Shown: piece after piece, positions 1 to 10,216 of the stretch | Layout of the letters: each line of letters begins with the position of its first letter | Numbering within the stretch: position 1 is the stretch's first letter | Assembly: GCF_046630445.1 (NCBI RefSeq) | Contig: NC_092339.1 | Span: 82,193,501-82,257,500, forward strand | DNA: 64,000 nt | Source of the DNA: Rutidosis leptorrhynchoides | Taxonomy: Eukaryota; Streptophyta; Magnoliopsida; Asterales; Asteraceae | Direction: 5' to 3' | Program-made: the position numbers and the translations under genes | Notes under the pieces: model-generated | Databases searched by the model: none | What the model saw: only the letters and a program-made list of their open reading frames with translations | What the model was told of the DNA's origin: nothing

Positions 1-252
1 GTGATTAATGTAAACATTTCACTAGCCTTGGTGGTTTGGTATATAATGAGAGGTTACATGTATAAGAAAACAAGAAAACAAAAGCACAAATGAGAGAAAC
101 TTTGAGAGAGACAAGATAGTAATCTTGTTTCATTTGTGTATGTCTGAGGCAAACAAGATAAGATAATTAGGTTGTGAATTCCGAAAGCTTTCCGTTCCCG
201 ATCGGTGATTTAAACATCGATTCTTCTGCTTCCGCTACTAGCTTTCAAGTAC
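1..252. other. No gene recognised; possible repeat remnant
   Basis: No coding region or RNA gene is visible. The text has the flavour of a plant LTR end, but no partner copy lies in the window. It is the left flank of the TRIM insertion and ends with the first copy of its target duplication (gtctg, 253-257). Confidence 0.3.
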
Positions 253-257
253 GTCTG

Positions 258-459
258 TATTAGAGGTATAAACGTATTACTTAGGGACCAAGTTAAAAGT
301 ATGTATACTTGGAGAACAAGTTATACTTAGAGAGCAAGTTATGAGTAAATATTGTATAGATATAGTTTCCATATTTATGTAATTTATTTTTCTCTCTTGA
401 ATGTACTATAAATATCAATGAGATCAATCTCACAATGTGTGGAGAATTATTTTCTAATA
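258..459 (+). repeat. 5' LTR of the TRIM-like element
   Basis: Starts TATTAGAGGTATAAACG and ends TTTTCTAATA. It is nearly identical to 1173-1380; the visible differences are single substitutions and a short insertion (ccaaatcttg) near its 3' half. Confidence 0.85.
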
Positions 460-802
460 TGGTATCAGCCTAATCGATCCTAAACCCTAAATCATCTTCT
501 TCCGTTTCTTATACTTCTTTTCTATATTTCTTATCGATGACTAGCGGTGTTGTTTGCAATTTTGCATTATCTTTGCATATTAAATATTGTTGCACTTTAA
601 AGTCTACATATTGTTATCAACAATCACCAATATAACCACCGATTTCGTTTCTTTTTCTTTTCCTCGTACGAGTCTAGCAAGAATTATTAATTTTAATTAA
701 TCCATTATTTCATAATTGTTATTATACAATTCTCCACCCGATCATTGAGCAATCATAACCATGATCGTACACTTATTATTTTTGTCGAGCAGATTTTATC
801 CG

Positions 803-935
803 GAGATCGAGTCAGGCCCCTATGTGTGTGCCGCCATCTCTAAAGCGAGTCCGAGTCAGGCCCCATGTGTGTGCCGTCGTCGCTACTTCGAGACCGAGTC
901 AGGCTATCTCTGTACCGCCGTCTCGTTACAACGCC
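803..935 (+). repeat. Three imperfect tandem units of about 43 bp in the TRIM interior
   Basis: Units start near 803, 847 and 890, each with a core like cgagtcaggc followed by tgt(g)ccgcc/tcgtc. They produce short overlapping ORFs that I do not regard as genes. Confidence 0.6.
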
Positions 936-1172
936 GACACATTTAACTTCTTATTCTTATTCTTCAAACTTTCTTCAATTTCTTTTCTCAAAAAAAAAAA
1001 AAAAAAAAAATCATCTTCTCTATTCTATTTTTTGTCGTAATCCGTTTTGTCCACCACGTGTGTAGTTAGGACAGCTTTAAAAGAAGCATTATCAAGAGCT
1101 TGCATTTTCCGTTGGTCAAGTCTTTCCGCACCAAGCTCGAGTTGGTTTCTCACCTCTTCGCTTGAGGGGGGG

Positions 1173-1380
1173 TATTAGAGGTATAAACGTATTACTTAGG
1201 GACCAAGTTAAAAGTATGTATACTTGGAGAACAAATTATACTTAGAGAGCAAGTTATGAGTAAATATTGTATAGATATAGTTTCCATATTTATGTAATTT
1301 ATCTTTCTCTCCAAATCTTGTATGTACTATAAATATCAATGAGATCAATCCCACAATGTGTGGAGAATTATTTTCTAATA
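1173..1380 (+). repeat. 3' LTR of the TRIM-like element
   Basis: Direct repeat of 258-459, preceded by a G-rich polypurine tract and followed immediately by the second gtctg. It ends 440 bp upstream of the GLOX-like start codon. Confidence 0.85.
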
Positions 1381-1663
1381 GTCTGGAACCTTAACTAAAT
1401 ACTGTACAAATTCTATTTTAGAAGTCAAGTTTTACTCACTCACCTGCCACGCCCATGGTTATTAATATTTATCTATATGTATATCTATCTATCTTAATTA
1501 TGTTACGGAGTACTACATTATAAAACCTAAATAATTACATAAACCCGACCAAAGCTAAATGAAAAACCCGTTCTGTTACCTCTCACGGGTCATTTTCGTT
1601 CATAGTACTTCCCATTACGTTCAGGAATAATGTTATGTGGAGTTTGTATGGGTGCTTCGTCTA

Positions 1664-1676
1664 CCTTATATATACA
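1664..1676 (+). promoter_or_regulatory. Probable TATA box of the GLOX-like gene
   Basis: The string cttatatatac lies about 150 bp upstream of the ATG at 1821, which would give a 5' UTR of roughly 110-120 nt. This is inference from position and sequence only; 1386-1820 is otherwise AT-rich promoter-like DNA with no other element I can name. Confidence 0.45.
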
Positions 1677-1820
1677 TTATACATTATTAGTGGCATAATT
1701 ACATAACATGATACTACCATATTAATATAATATAATTAATGTATACAAAATTTTAAACAACATAATATAATATTTAATCATCCCACACATATAACGACAA
1801 ACTTTACATTCTCCCTGCCC

Positions 1821-3488
1821 ATGGATTCACATCCACTCATTATTATCCTTTCATCTTATTTCCTCTACTTTCACCTCATAATCGAATCATACACCACCGC
1901 CGCCGCCGCCGCCGCGGTAACCACCGGCGGCAGCTGGTCACTCCTCCACCAATCCATTGGCATCTCCGCCATGCACATGCAACTTCTTCCAACTGATCGT
2001 GTCATCATTTTCGACCGTACCGACTTTGGTCAGTCCAACATTTCACTTCCTGATGGAAAATGTCGTGAAGATCCAAACGACACCGTTTTGAAAAAAGATT
2101 GTACAGCTCATTCTATCGAATACGACGTCGCTTCAAACGCAATTCGACCACTTATGGTTCTAACGGACGTTTGGTGTTCTTCTGGTGCGTTAATGCCTGA
2201 TGGAAGCCTTGTCCAAACTGGTGGGTTTAATGATGGTGATCATGTTATTAGAGTTTTTAAAAGTTCATGTAGTAAATGCGATTGGGAAGAGATTAAATTA
2301 GGGTTAGTGCAAAGGAGGTGGTATGCTACTAACCATATACTGCCGGATGGCCGCCAGATTGTGATTGGCGGCCGCCGGCAGTATAATTATGAGTTTTATC
2401 CGAAAAAAGTGGGATCGGATAAAGCTTATGGTTTACGGTTATTAGTAGACACGAATGATAAAGATATTGAGAATAATTTATATCCATTTGTGTTTCTTAA
2501 TACCGATGGTAATTTATTTATTTTTGCGAATAATCATGCCATTTTATTTGATTATTTAAAGAACCGGGTTGTGAAAACGTACCCGGAGATAACGGGTGGG
2601 GATCCGAGAAACTATCCGAGTACGGGCTCTGCCGTACTACTTCCAATGCATGTTGGACAAGAAGGTGTGATGAATGTGGAGGTTTTGGTATGTGGGGGTG
2701 CACCCAAAGGGTCATTTGTGAATGCTAAAAATGGAAAGTTTGATGGAGCTTTGAATAGTTGTGGAAGGATTAAACTATCCGACCCGGATCCAAAATGGGT
2801 TATGGAAACTATGCCCATGGGTCGTGTCATGGGTGATATGATTTTGCTGCCTAATGGTGACGTTTTGATTGTTAATGGTGGGGCGAATGGGACCGCGGGT
2901 TGGGAGTATGGGAGGAACCCGGTCTTTAATCCAGTGGTTTACCGACCATTTTGCCCGTTTAATTCTCGTTTTGAGGTTCAAAACCCGAGCACGATACCAC
3001 GAATGTACCATTCAACCGCGATTTTGATTCGCGATGGTCGAGTTTTGGTTGGTGGAAGTAACCCTCACATATTCTATAATTTCACAAATGTACTTTTTCC
3101 TACCGAATTAAGCTTGGAGGCGTTTTCACCGTCTTATTTGGCTACAACCTCGTCTGATATTCGTCCCAAAATAATTGCACCCGCGAACCAAGCTAATATT
3201 CGATATGGTGAACAAATAGTTGTTCGATTCACGGTTCAAAACAAGGTTGACCTAAACTTACTCTCGGTGACAATAATATCACCATCTTTTAACACGCACT
3301 CGTTTTCAATGAATCAAAGATTGTTGATTCTTGATGGCGGTAAAACGACAAAGAGTGTCGGGGATTCGACTTACGAAATACACACAACCGCACCACCTTC
3401 CCGGATGATTGCACCATCGGGCTACTATATGTTATTCGTGGTGCATCAAGATGTTCCAAGTGAAGGCATTTGGGTTATTATTCATTGA
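1821..3488 (+). CDS. Galactose oxidase-like / aldehyde oxidase GLOX-type copper radical oxidase
   Basis: A 555-residue intronless gene. A hydrophobic N-terminus (residues about 5-22), then an Ala-rich stretch, suggests a signal peptide and secretion to the cell wall. The body is a glyoxal-oxidase N domain of Kelch-like blades followed by a C-terminal Ig-like domain (DUF1929 type, from about residue 445). All five expected active-site residues are visible: Cys119 (DVWCSSG) and Tyr168 (RRWYATN) for the thioether cofactor, Tyr396-His397 (PRMYHST) and His542 (VVHQDVP) for copper. The family oxidises aldehydes or primary alcohols to acids with release of hydrogen peroxide; plant members are linked to pollen, tapetum and wall functions. 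Length fits the family (about 540-560). The ATG is the first in frame and directly precedes the signal sequence. It is flanked at about 400 bp on each side by mobile elements, with no break in the frame. The physiological substrate cannot be read from sequence. Confidence 0.93.
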   Translation: MDSHPLIIILSSYFLYFHLIIESYTTAAAAAAVTTGGSWSLLHQSIGISAMHMQLLPTDRVIIFDRTDFGQSNISLPDGKCREDPNDTVLKKDCTAHSIEYDVASNAIRPLMVLTDVWCSSGALMPDGSLVQTGGFNDGDHVIRVFKSSCSKCDWEEIKLGLVQRRWYATNHILPDGRQIVIGGRRQYNYEFYPKKVGSDKAYGLRLLVDTNDKDIENNLYPFVFLNTDGNLFIFANNHAILFDYLKNRVVKTYPEITGGDPRNYPSTGSAVLLPMHVGQEGVMNVEVLVCGGAPKGSFVNAKNGKFDGALNSCGRIKLSDPDPKWVMETMPMGRVMGDMILLPNGDVLIVNGGANGTAGWEYGRNPVFNPVVYRPFCPFNSRFEVQNPSTIPRMYHSTAILIRDGRVLVGGSNPHIFYNFTNVLFPTELSLEAFSPSYLATTSSDIRPKIIAPANQANIRYGEQIVVRFTVQNKVDLNLLSVTIISPSFNTHSFSMNQRLLILDGGKTTKSVGDSTYEIHTTAPPSRMIAPSGYYMLFVVHQDVPSEGIWVIIH

Positions 3489-3876
3489 GCCATAATGAAA
3501 TAGGGTATACATATCAAATCAAATATTTACATAAGTGTTTAGTTGATTTTTACACGTGAAATACTCTTTAGAAATATTCTTTATTGAAGATATTTATATA
3601 TATTAATCAAGTTGGTCTATACATTATTTATCTATTTGAATGCTCTGTTTTCTCGTGTGATGATTTAATATTTTGATAAGTTGTACCAACTTCAGTAACT
3701 CGTTAAACAGCGGTATTTCGTTTCATTTAATTTTTTCTTCGTTTTTTAAATGCGAGTAATTGTATTGTATTAATAATAAAAATACTAGCTAGAAGCTAGC
3801 ACAACCAAAGATACCAAGTGAACATTTTATTTTTTTTCTTAATGAAAAAACTTTGAATATATCACATTCTTTGATT
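3489..3876 (+). other. 3' flank / probable 3' UTR of the GLOX-like gene
   Basis: AT-rich DNA without an ORF. It should contain the 3' UTR and polyadenylation region; no single signal is clear enough to fix. It ends at the LINE target duplication. Confidence 0.4.
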
Positions 3877-3893
3877 AATAAAATTTGGTGTTT
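3877..3893 (+). repeat. LINE target-site duplication, left copy
   Basis: aataaaatttggtgttt, repeated exactly at 10352-10368 directly after the LINE A-tail. Confidence 0.9.
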
Positions 3894-3988
3894 ATGAATT
3901 CTCTCTCTCACCTTCCCAACAATCACCGATAACGTTTCTTCTCCGGCAATAATCACCGGAAACTGCTTTCACAATCGATTCTTCAAAC

Positions 3989-6472
3989 ATGCATCCAATC
4001 CTTACATCTCCGTTCACCCCTAAACTTTCTTTTAAACATAAATCACAACACCAGGCTCACAATTCTCACTTTATTAACAACATAAAGTACCAACCCGAAA
4101 ACGTCGGGGTTCGGATTAACGTAAATCGCAGCAGAAACAAACATCACGGCAACTCACCCAACTACCCCCCAACCGCCGGCAACGCTTCAAATCCAGAAGT
4201 TAATGGTTCACACCCAAACCCTATATTCGATGGCCCTCTTTTGTCTGATTTCCCACCTTTAAACCACAATCCACCCAAGAATTACATACCTACTGTTAAC
4301 CCTCTAAAAGACGCAAACCAAATGATTTACAACCGTTTCAAATATCAAGAGCACGCTAAAAGCCTAATAAAAAATTACGGAATCCACAACCTTTCATCTT
4401 CAAACAAACTGCCAGAATCCAAAGCTATCACCTCTTTCTTGTTTTTCAATTTTCCTGACTCATGGAATGCTGTAAATCTTTGGGGTTTATTCAAAAAACA
4501 CGGCGAAATATCTGAGGTATACATCCCCAAAAAAACCCTAAAAAGTGGTAAGCGTTATGGCTTCGTTCGATTCAAAAACATCCTGCCACACAACATAGAT
4601 CAGTTTACTAGAAGACTCAATTTAATCGCAATTGACGGTCAGACTCTAACGGTTTACAAGGCTCACGATCGAAACGGTTCATCTCCTGCTGGCAATAAAC
4701 CAACTACAGGCAGCACCAACGTCACCAACAACTCATCTACCGGTCAACCATTTGATCCCAACAAGCAAACCGATGGAAGGAAATTCACAGAAGCACTTCG
4801 CAACGAACCTCCTAATTACCACTGTAAGTCGTTTATTGACCCTTCAAAAGAATTTTCTATTCGTATTCCTAAAGACGATAACGTCACTGAACTTCTTGGA
4901 CATGCCCTTATCGGCTCTATTAAAAATATTGACCACCTTGAATACCTAGACGAAATATGTAAATCGGAAAACCTAACTGGCTTCGAAACCAAATACCTTG
5001 GTGGCAAGGATGTACTGTTAATTTTCGAGGATATCAAGCTCGGTTTTGATGTACTCAACCCTCAAAGCTTCGATAAAAAACATCCGTTGTGGAACTGGTT
5101 CGATAACATAAGACCATGGGAACCGGACATATACACACCTCCGGGTCGCCTAGTCTGGTTAGACATCCGGGGGGTCCCCATATCTTGTTGGTTCGAAACT
5201 ACCTTTCGTAAAATTGCAAGTTGTTGGGGCGAAATCATCGACATGAAAAACTGTTGTATTGAGGCAAATGGCTCCCAAGATCTATCGATCGGCAAAGTCC
5301 TCATATTAACACAATGTTATCCTAACATTTACGGACACGCCCATATTCACTACGATTCAAAACTATTCTCTGCATTTGTAATCGAGAATTCGGTCCAACC
5401 TATCGATTTTAACGTTAAAGACAATGTGTCCTCGACTTGGGATGACGATGATCTGTTGTCCGATGAATACTACTCGGATAAAGATAGTTACAAAGACGAT
5501 GATAATGTTTCACAATCTTCCGAAAATTGCAAACATAACTCACCCGTCACCACACCAAAAGTCTCAGACAATCCAAGTCATCTCCAATCTTCCGAACATC
5601 CAAAAAAAGTTGAAACAATCCCCTTCTCGATTAGCAGCCAACACCAATCTCCTTTTAACAACAACGACAAATCGGAACAATCATCCAGTTTAAACTCTTA
5701 TGATTCGGTCAAACAAAATCGCAATAACACCCCTTCACACAACACGTCGGAACCTATAACTCCCATAAGCCCAACAGAACTCATAAATTCCGTTCAAAAC
5801 AAAAAATACAAATCAAATGGCAGCCCACCGCCAAGCCCAATAGCCCTAATAAACTCCCTTCAAGACAAAAAGCCCACTAATTTGGACAGCCCATCACCCA
5901 AAGTCAACCCAACAACAGCCAATTCTCCACGTAAATCTGTTGAGATAAACACGGCAGTTTCACCTCAACCGAACCTTAACCCATCTACCTCCACCGACCC
6001 TAACCCGCGAAACCTAAGTTCCAATCCGACAACAACTGAAACAATCTACTCCAACGAATTTATTGCTAATCCTGAGATCGCTACCATCAAAAAGAAACAG
6101 AAAAATGGCCCAAACAAAAGAAAAAACATGATACCTTACAATCCTAATTTCAAAAAAATTGCTAGAACCCACGCCGAACACGACCCGATTAACTCCAATC
6201 ATATCCGCAATCCAAAAAACGACTCAAGCACTAAAAAAACCAGGTCTAAATTCCTATATATCAAACACTGTGCACGTAGTGGCCAAAAAATAAAATTTGC
6301 TAATCTCAATCGCAAAGCTAGTTCTTCTTCCAAAAACTCAGGCACCTTACCAAAATCGAAATCCAAGGCGCAAGCAGTTCATTCGACCGAGAATACCACT
6401 GCTGCCAGCAAATCCACGGACACAAAGGAGTTTGGAAGGGGCATCGGCATCGAGTGGATCCCCGATAACTAA
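3989..6472 (+). CDS. LINE ORF1: RRM-containing RNA-binding protein
   Basis: 827 residues. An RNA-recognition motif lies at about residues 146-225, with RNP-like segments SFLFFNFP and KRYGFVRF. It is followed by a DUF4283-like region (about 279-420) typical of plant L1 ORF1, with the conserved WLDIRGVPISCWFETTF-type segment. The C-terminal 400 residues are low-complexity, rich in Asn, Ser, Pro and Lys, with basic patches that could direct nuclear entry or RNA binding. No CCHC knuckle is seen. ORF1 proteins coat the element RNA. The start is the ATG 95 bp after the target duplication; an ATG at the element edge (3894) opens only a short frame. The gene ends with TAA at 6470-6472, 45 nt before the ORF2 ATG and in the same frame. 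Confidence 0.85.
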   Translation: MHPILTSPFTPKLSFKHKSQHQAHNSHFINNIKYQPENVGVRINVNRSRNKHHGNSPNYPPTAGNASNPEVNGSHPNPIFDGPLLSDFPPLNHNPPKNYIPTVNPLKDANQMIYNRFKYQEHAKSLIKNYGIHNLSSSNKLPESKAITSFLFFNFPDSWNAVNLWGLFKKHGEISEVYIPKKTLKSGKRYGFVRFKNILPHNIDQFTRRLNLIAIDGQTLTVYKAHDRNGSSPAGNKPTTGSTNVTNNSSTGQPFDPNKQTDGRKFTEALRNEPPNYHCKSFIDPSKEFSIRIPKDDNVTELLGHALIGSIKNIDHLEYLDEICKSENLTGFETKYLGGKDVLLIFEDIKLGFDVLNPQSFDKKHPLWNWFDNIRPWEPDIYTPPGRLVWLDIRGVPISCWFETTFRKIASCWGEIIDMKNCCIEANGSQDLSIGKVLILTQCYPNIYGHAHIHYDSKLFSAFVIENSVQPIDFNVKDNVSSTWDDDDLLSDEYYSDKDSYKDDDNVSQSSENCKHNSPVTTPKVSDNPSHLQSSEHPKKVETIPFSISSQHQSPFNNNDKSEQSSSLNSYDSVKQNRNNTPSHNTSEPITPISPTELINSVQNKKYKSNGSPPPSPIALINSLQDKKPTNLDSPSPKVNPTTANSPRKSVEINTAVSPQPNLNPSTSTDPNPRNLSSNPTTTETIYSNEFIANPEIATIKKKQKNGPNKRKNMIPYNPNFKKIARTHAEHDPINSNHIRNPKNDSSTKKTRSKFLYIKHCARSGQKIKFANLNRKASSSSKNSGTLPKSKSKAQAVHSTENTTAASKSTDTKEFGRGIGIEWIPDN

Positions 6473-6517
6473 GCTGTTATATCATCCATATCCCCCTCTC
6501 GTAATTTTTTCTTTGTA

Positions 6518-9500
6518 ATGGGTTGTATTTCTCTCAATATCCGTAGCCTCGATAACTCGGGCAAAATAAATTGGTTAAAACACATCTGTAACGTAGAAAA
6601 TCCAATTATCCTTGGGCTTCAAGAAACAAAATGCGGTAACACCCCAGACTCTCTCATCGAATCGTTTTGGCACAATTCAAACTTCAAGTTTGTTCAAAAA
6701 GATGCAATCGGTGCCTCGGGTGGTCTCTTACTAATATGGGATACCTCCACTTTTCTGTTTGAGCAAGCTATCGAAGGGGAATTTTTCCTCGCCATTAAGG
6801 GCAAATGGACGGGATATGATACCGACCTGGTCATCATCAACGTTTATGGTCCCCACTCACATCAGAAAAAACTTAGATTCTGGTCCGAACTTCATAACCT
6901 CGTCGAATCCATTGAGGTCCCTCACATCATCTTTGGTGATTTCAACGAGGTTAGATCTAAGTCCGAACGTTTAAACTGTATCTACAAACAATCCTGGGCC
7001 GACAACTTTAATAAATTCATCCAAAATACCAACCTCATCGATCTACCGCTAGGCGGAAAAAAATTCACGCGCATCTGCTTAAACAAACAAAAATTCAGCA
7101 AGCTTGATCGTTTCCTTATTTTCGAAAGCATGTTGCAAATATGGCCTGACATCTCCTCGAAAACTCTTGATCGCGACCTATCAGATCACTGCCCCATAAT
7201 CCTTAAAAATTCATTTGTAAACTTCGGTCCTAAACCCACACGCGTATTCAACACTTGGTTAAAAATTGACAACGTAGATGAAATCATAAAAAACACTTGG
7301 CTCCTCCCGGTCAACGGTAACCGGCCCGATTGTATATTCCGAAATAAATTAAAAAACGTTAAGCTTGAACTTAAAAAATGTAGTCTACACCTAAACAACC
7401 TTGACAACGAAATTAAGGCCTTACACAACGCTTCAAATGATTTTGAAAGAATAGCGGAATCTAGACCTCTCTCCGAAACTGAAAAAGAAAACTGGATCAA
7501 TAATAAATCACAACACATCGAAAAAGTCAAAAAGAAGAACAACATGTTAAAACAAAAGGCACGAATTAAATGGAACCTTGAAGGCGATGAAAACTCCAAA
7601 TATTTCCACAATTACATCAAAAGACGCGCAAACAAAAACAATATTCGAGGTATATCGGTTAACGGCTCATGGTCAGAAGACCCAAACATCATCAAAAGCG
7701 AAGCACTCAAATACTTCGACTCTCTGTTCCAATCTAAAAATTGTAAAGGCAATTGCCCTTTTGAAAATGAACCTCATCACTCCTACATCACCCCCGAGGA
7801 TAATCTCATACTCGAGGCCCGCTTTTCAGAACAGGAAATATGGGATGCCCTACAAGGATGCGACAGCTCTAAAGCTCCCGGCCCCGACGGATTCAACATG
7901 AAATTCCTTAAAAAATACTGGTGGCTAGTAAAAGAGGACCTAACTGCGGCTCTTGACTGGTTTTGGTTGCATTCTGAGATATCCAAGGGTTGCAACGCAT
8001 CTTTCTTCACACTCATTCCTAAAAAATCTAATCCTATAGGATTTAACGAATACCGACCGATATGCCTCATCGGTTGCTATTACAAAATCCTCACAAAGCT
8101 CCTCTCTAACCGTCTCGCAAAAATAATCCATAAAATAATAGGTTCCGAACAAACGGCATTCCTAAAAGGTCGCAACATCCTAGATAGTGTACTCATTGCC
8201 AACGAAATTATAGACGAACTAAAACGTAAGAAACAAAAAGGTCTTATTTTTAAAGTAGACTTTGAAAAAGCATTTGATTGTATAGAATGGGACTTCCTCT
8301 TCAACACTATGAAGAGCTTAGGCTTCGGAATCAAATGGATAAGTTTCATTAAAGCATGTCTCTCCTCCTCCACAATCTCTATTCTAATCAACGGTTCCCC
8401 CACACGTGAATTCACCCCCGGTAGGGGCATCCGCCAAGGTGATCCAATCTCCCCATTCTTGTTCATCATTGCAGCCGAAGGGCTTAACATCCTCGTCAAA
8501 CGTGCCATCACAAAAAACCAATTCCGAGGTATCCGCGTCGGACATGACGAGATTGTTATTTCCCATCTTCAATATGCAGATGACACAATCTTCTTCGGCG
8601 AATGGAGCAAACGAAACTCTAAAAACATCGCTAAACTGTTAAAATGCTTCGAAAACATCTCTGGCTTAAAAGTTAACCTAAAAAAAAGTAGCCTCTACGG
8701 GATCGGGGTTCCCAAACCGGAAGTGGAAGATATGGCCAAGGCCATCGACTGTTCGGCGGGCTCTACCCCATTCACGTACCTCGGGTTACCTATTGGTGTC
8801 CCATCTACTAAAGCATCATCATGGCACCCCATCATTGAAAAATTCGAAAAACGCCTCTCCGATTGGAAAGCCAAAACCATATCCTATGGCGGTCGGCTCA
8901 CTTTAATAAAATCCGTACTTTCAAGCCTACCACTCTATTATTTCTCCCTATTTCACGCACCTACCAAAGTCATTAACTCTCTAGAAGCAATTAGAAGAAA
9001 ATTCTTTTGGGGCGGGTCCGAATCAAACAACAAAATTAATTGGATAAAGTGGGAATTAATCTTATCACCATATGACAAAGGAGGGCTTAACATTGGATCC
9101 TTATTTTGTAAAAACATTTCTTTACTTTGTAAATGGTGGTGGAGGTTCCACAACGAAAAAACCGCTTTATGGGTAAAAATAATCTCGAGTATTTACGGGG
9201 CGGGGGGCGGGGTTTGCACTAACGATTTTTCTAGAAAAGTTTCAGGTAGAACAATTTGGAACGAGATCATTAAAGCAGGGAAAATCGCGGACAACATCGG
9301 AATTAGCTTCTCATCCTCGATCAACAAATGCATTGGAAATGGCTCGAACACCAAATTCTGGACCGACATTTGGTGTGGTACGGAACCACTCAACAACCTG
9401 TTCCGAAGGCTATACATGCTCGACTCAAACAAAAACGCTTCAGTCGCGGACCGTCTCACACTCTCCAACACAATCACACACGGTTCATGGGCTTGGACTC

Positions 9501-10216
9501 GTACACCTACCGGACGTGGACTTCGCGAGCTAACTGAACTAAACAATCTCATATCATCCATCTCCCTTACCGAGGCGCCGGATTCATGGAAATGGAACCT
9601 CGACCCTTCCGGTTCCTTCTCTACAAAAATGCTATCTCATATCCTTGATAACTTAAAACTCGCAACTTCACACAGTTCGACACCAACACCTAGAAATAAA
9701 TTCTTACCACAAAAAATCTGCATTTTCATATGGCGTGTCATAAACGGTAGAATACCAACTAGATCCGAACTCGACAAAAGAAATATCGACCTTGACTCAA
9801 TATTGTGCCCAATTTGCGAAGCGCAAATCGAATCCATAGATCATATCCTCTTTCTATGTCCAAAAACCACTCAAATATGGAGTTCCATTCTACAATGGTG
9901 GAAGCTCCCCAACAACTTACTAACTAACTTCTCCGACATTACATCAATCAACCAAAACCTCTCCTCCAATCAAACCGGTACCTCAATTTGGCAAGCCACC
10001 AAATGGTCCACCATCTACATCCTATGGAAACACCGCAACTTAAAAGTCTTTAGCAAGAAAGATTGGAACCACGACATCATACTCAACGAAATACAAACAC
10101 AAAGCTATTCTTGGATCTCAAAAAGAGCAAAAAAATCACCAATCGAGTGGCACCAATGGCTCATAAACCCATCCTCCTACATCTTCTCGGATACACAAAG
10201 AACAGGAATCGGCTGA
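6518..10216 (+). CDS. LINE ORF2: APE endonuclease - reverse transcriptase - zf-RVT
   Basis: 1,232 residues. N-terminal endonuclease/exonuclease/phosphatase domain: Asn7 (LNIRS), Glu36 (LQETKCG), Asp141/Asn143 (FGDFNEV) and Ser-Asp-His at 222-224. Reverse transcriptase at about residues 450-760: KAPGPDGF, IPKKSNP..YRPI, KVDFEKAFD, GIRQGDPISPFLF and YADD near 686-689. A zf-RVT domain follows near 1090-1125 (CPIC...H..C). No RNase H domain is visible after zf-RVT, unlike some plant LINEs. The protein nicks target DNA and primes reverse transcription there. All catalytic motifs are intact. The start ATG directly precedes the conserved endonuclease strand, so it is well placed. Confidence 0.93.
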   Translation: MGCISLNIRSLDNSGKINWLKHICNVENPIILGLQETKCGNTPDSLIESFWHNSNFKFVQKDAIGASGGLLLIWDTSTFLFEQAIEGEFFLAIKGKWTGYDTDLVIINVYGPHSHQKKLRFWSELHNLVESIEVPHIIFGDFNEVRSKSERLNCIYKQSWADNFNKFIQNTNLIDLPLGGKKFTRICLNKQKFSKLDRFLIFESMLQIWPDISSKTLDRDLSDHCPIILKNSFVNFGPKPTRVFNTWLKIDNVDEIIKNTWLLPVNGNRPDCIFRNKLKNVKLELKKCSLHLNNLDNEIKALHNASNDFERIAESRPLSETEKENWINNKSQHIEKVKKKNNMLKQKARIKWNLEGDENSKYFHNYIKRRANKNNIRGISVNGSWSEDPNIIKSEALKYFDSLFQSKNCKGNCPFENEPHHSYITPEDNLILEARFSEQEIWDALQGCDSSKAPGPDGFNMKFLKKYWWLVKEDLTAALDWFWLHSEISKGCNASFFTLIPKKSNPIGFNEYRPICLIGCYYKILTKLLSNRLAKIIHKIIGSEQTAFLKGRNILDSVLIANEIIDELKRKKQKGLIFKVDFEKAFDCIEWDFLFNTMKSLGFGIKWISFIKACLSSSTISILINGSPTREFTPGRGIRQGDPISPFLFIIAAEGLNILVKRAITKNQFRGIRVGHDEIVISHLQYADDTIFFGEWSKRNSKNIAKLLKCFENISGLKVNLKKSSLYGIGVPKPEVEDMAKAIDCSAGSTPFTYLGLPIGVPSTKASSWHPIIEKFEKRLSDWKAKTISYGGRLTLIKSVLSSLPLYYFSLFHAPTKVINSLEAIRRKFFWGGSESNNKINWIKWELILSPYDKGGLNIGSLFCKNISLLCKWWWRFHNEKTALWVKIISSIYGAGGGVCTNDFSRKVSGRTIWNEIIKAGKIADNIGISFSSSINKCIGNGSNTKFWTDIWCGTEPLNNLFRRLYMLDSNKNASVADRLTLSNTITHGSWAWTRTPTGRGLRELTELNNLISSISLTEAPDSWKWNLDPSGSFSTKMLSHILDNLKLATSHSSTPTPRNKFLPQKICIFIWRVINGRIPTRSELDKRNIDLDSILCPICEAQIESIDHILFLCPKTTQIWSSILQWWKLPNNLLTNFSDITSINQNLSSNQTGTSIWQATKWSTIYILWKHRNLKVFSKKDWNHDIILNEIQTQSYSWISKRAKKSPIEWHQWLINPSSYIFSDTQRTGIG

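Larger units (their letters stand above)
258..1380 (+). mobile_element. TRIM-like non-autonomous LTR retrotransposon, complete
   Basis: Two direct repeats of about 205 bp (258-459 and 1173-1380) bound a 713-bp interior with no gag or pol. The element is flanked by a perfect 5-bp target duplication, gtctg, at 253-257 and 1381-1385. A primer-binding-like tggtatcagcc follows the first LTR at 460, and a polypurine tract (gaggggggg, ending 1172) precedes the second. The size matches terminal-repeat retrotransposons in miniature, which depend on a full-length relative for reverse transcriptase and integrase. The LTR ends are TATTAG...CTAATA instead of TG...CA. The interior contains an A-run near 990-1010. 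Confidence 0.85.

Noticed and set aside
761-1065. Three overlapping short ORFs in the TRIM interior
   Set aside because: They arise from the 43-bp tandem units and the A-run; no family resemblance.
7186-8572. Minus-strand ORFs of 60-143 codons within the LINE
   Set aside because: Antisense shadows of ORF2.
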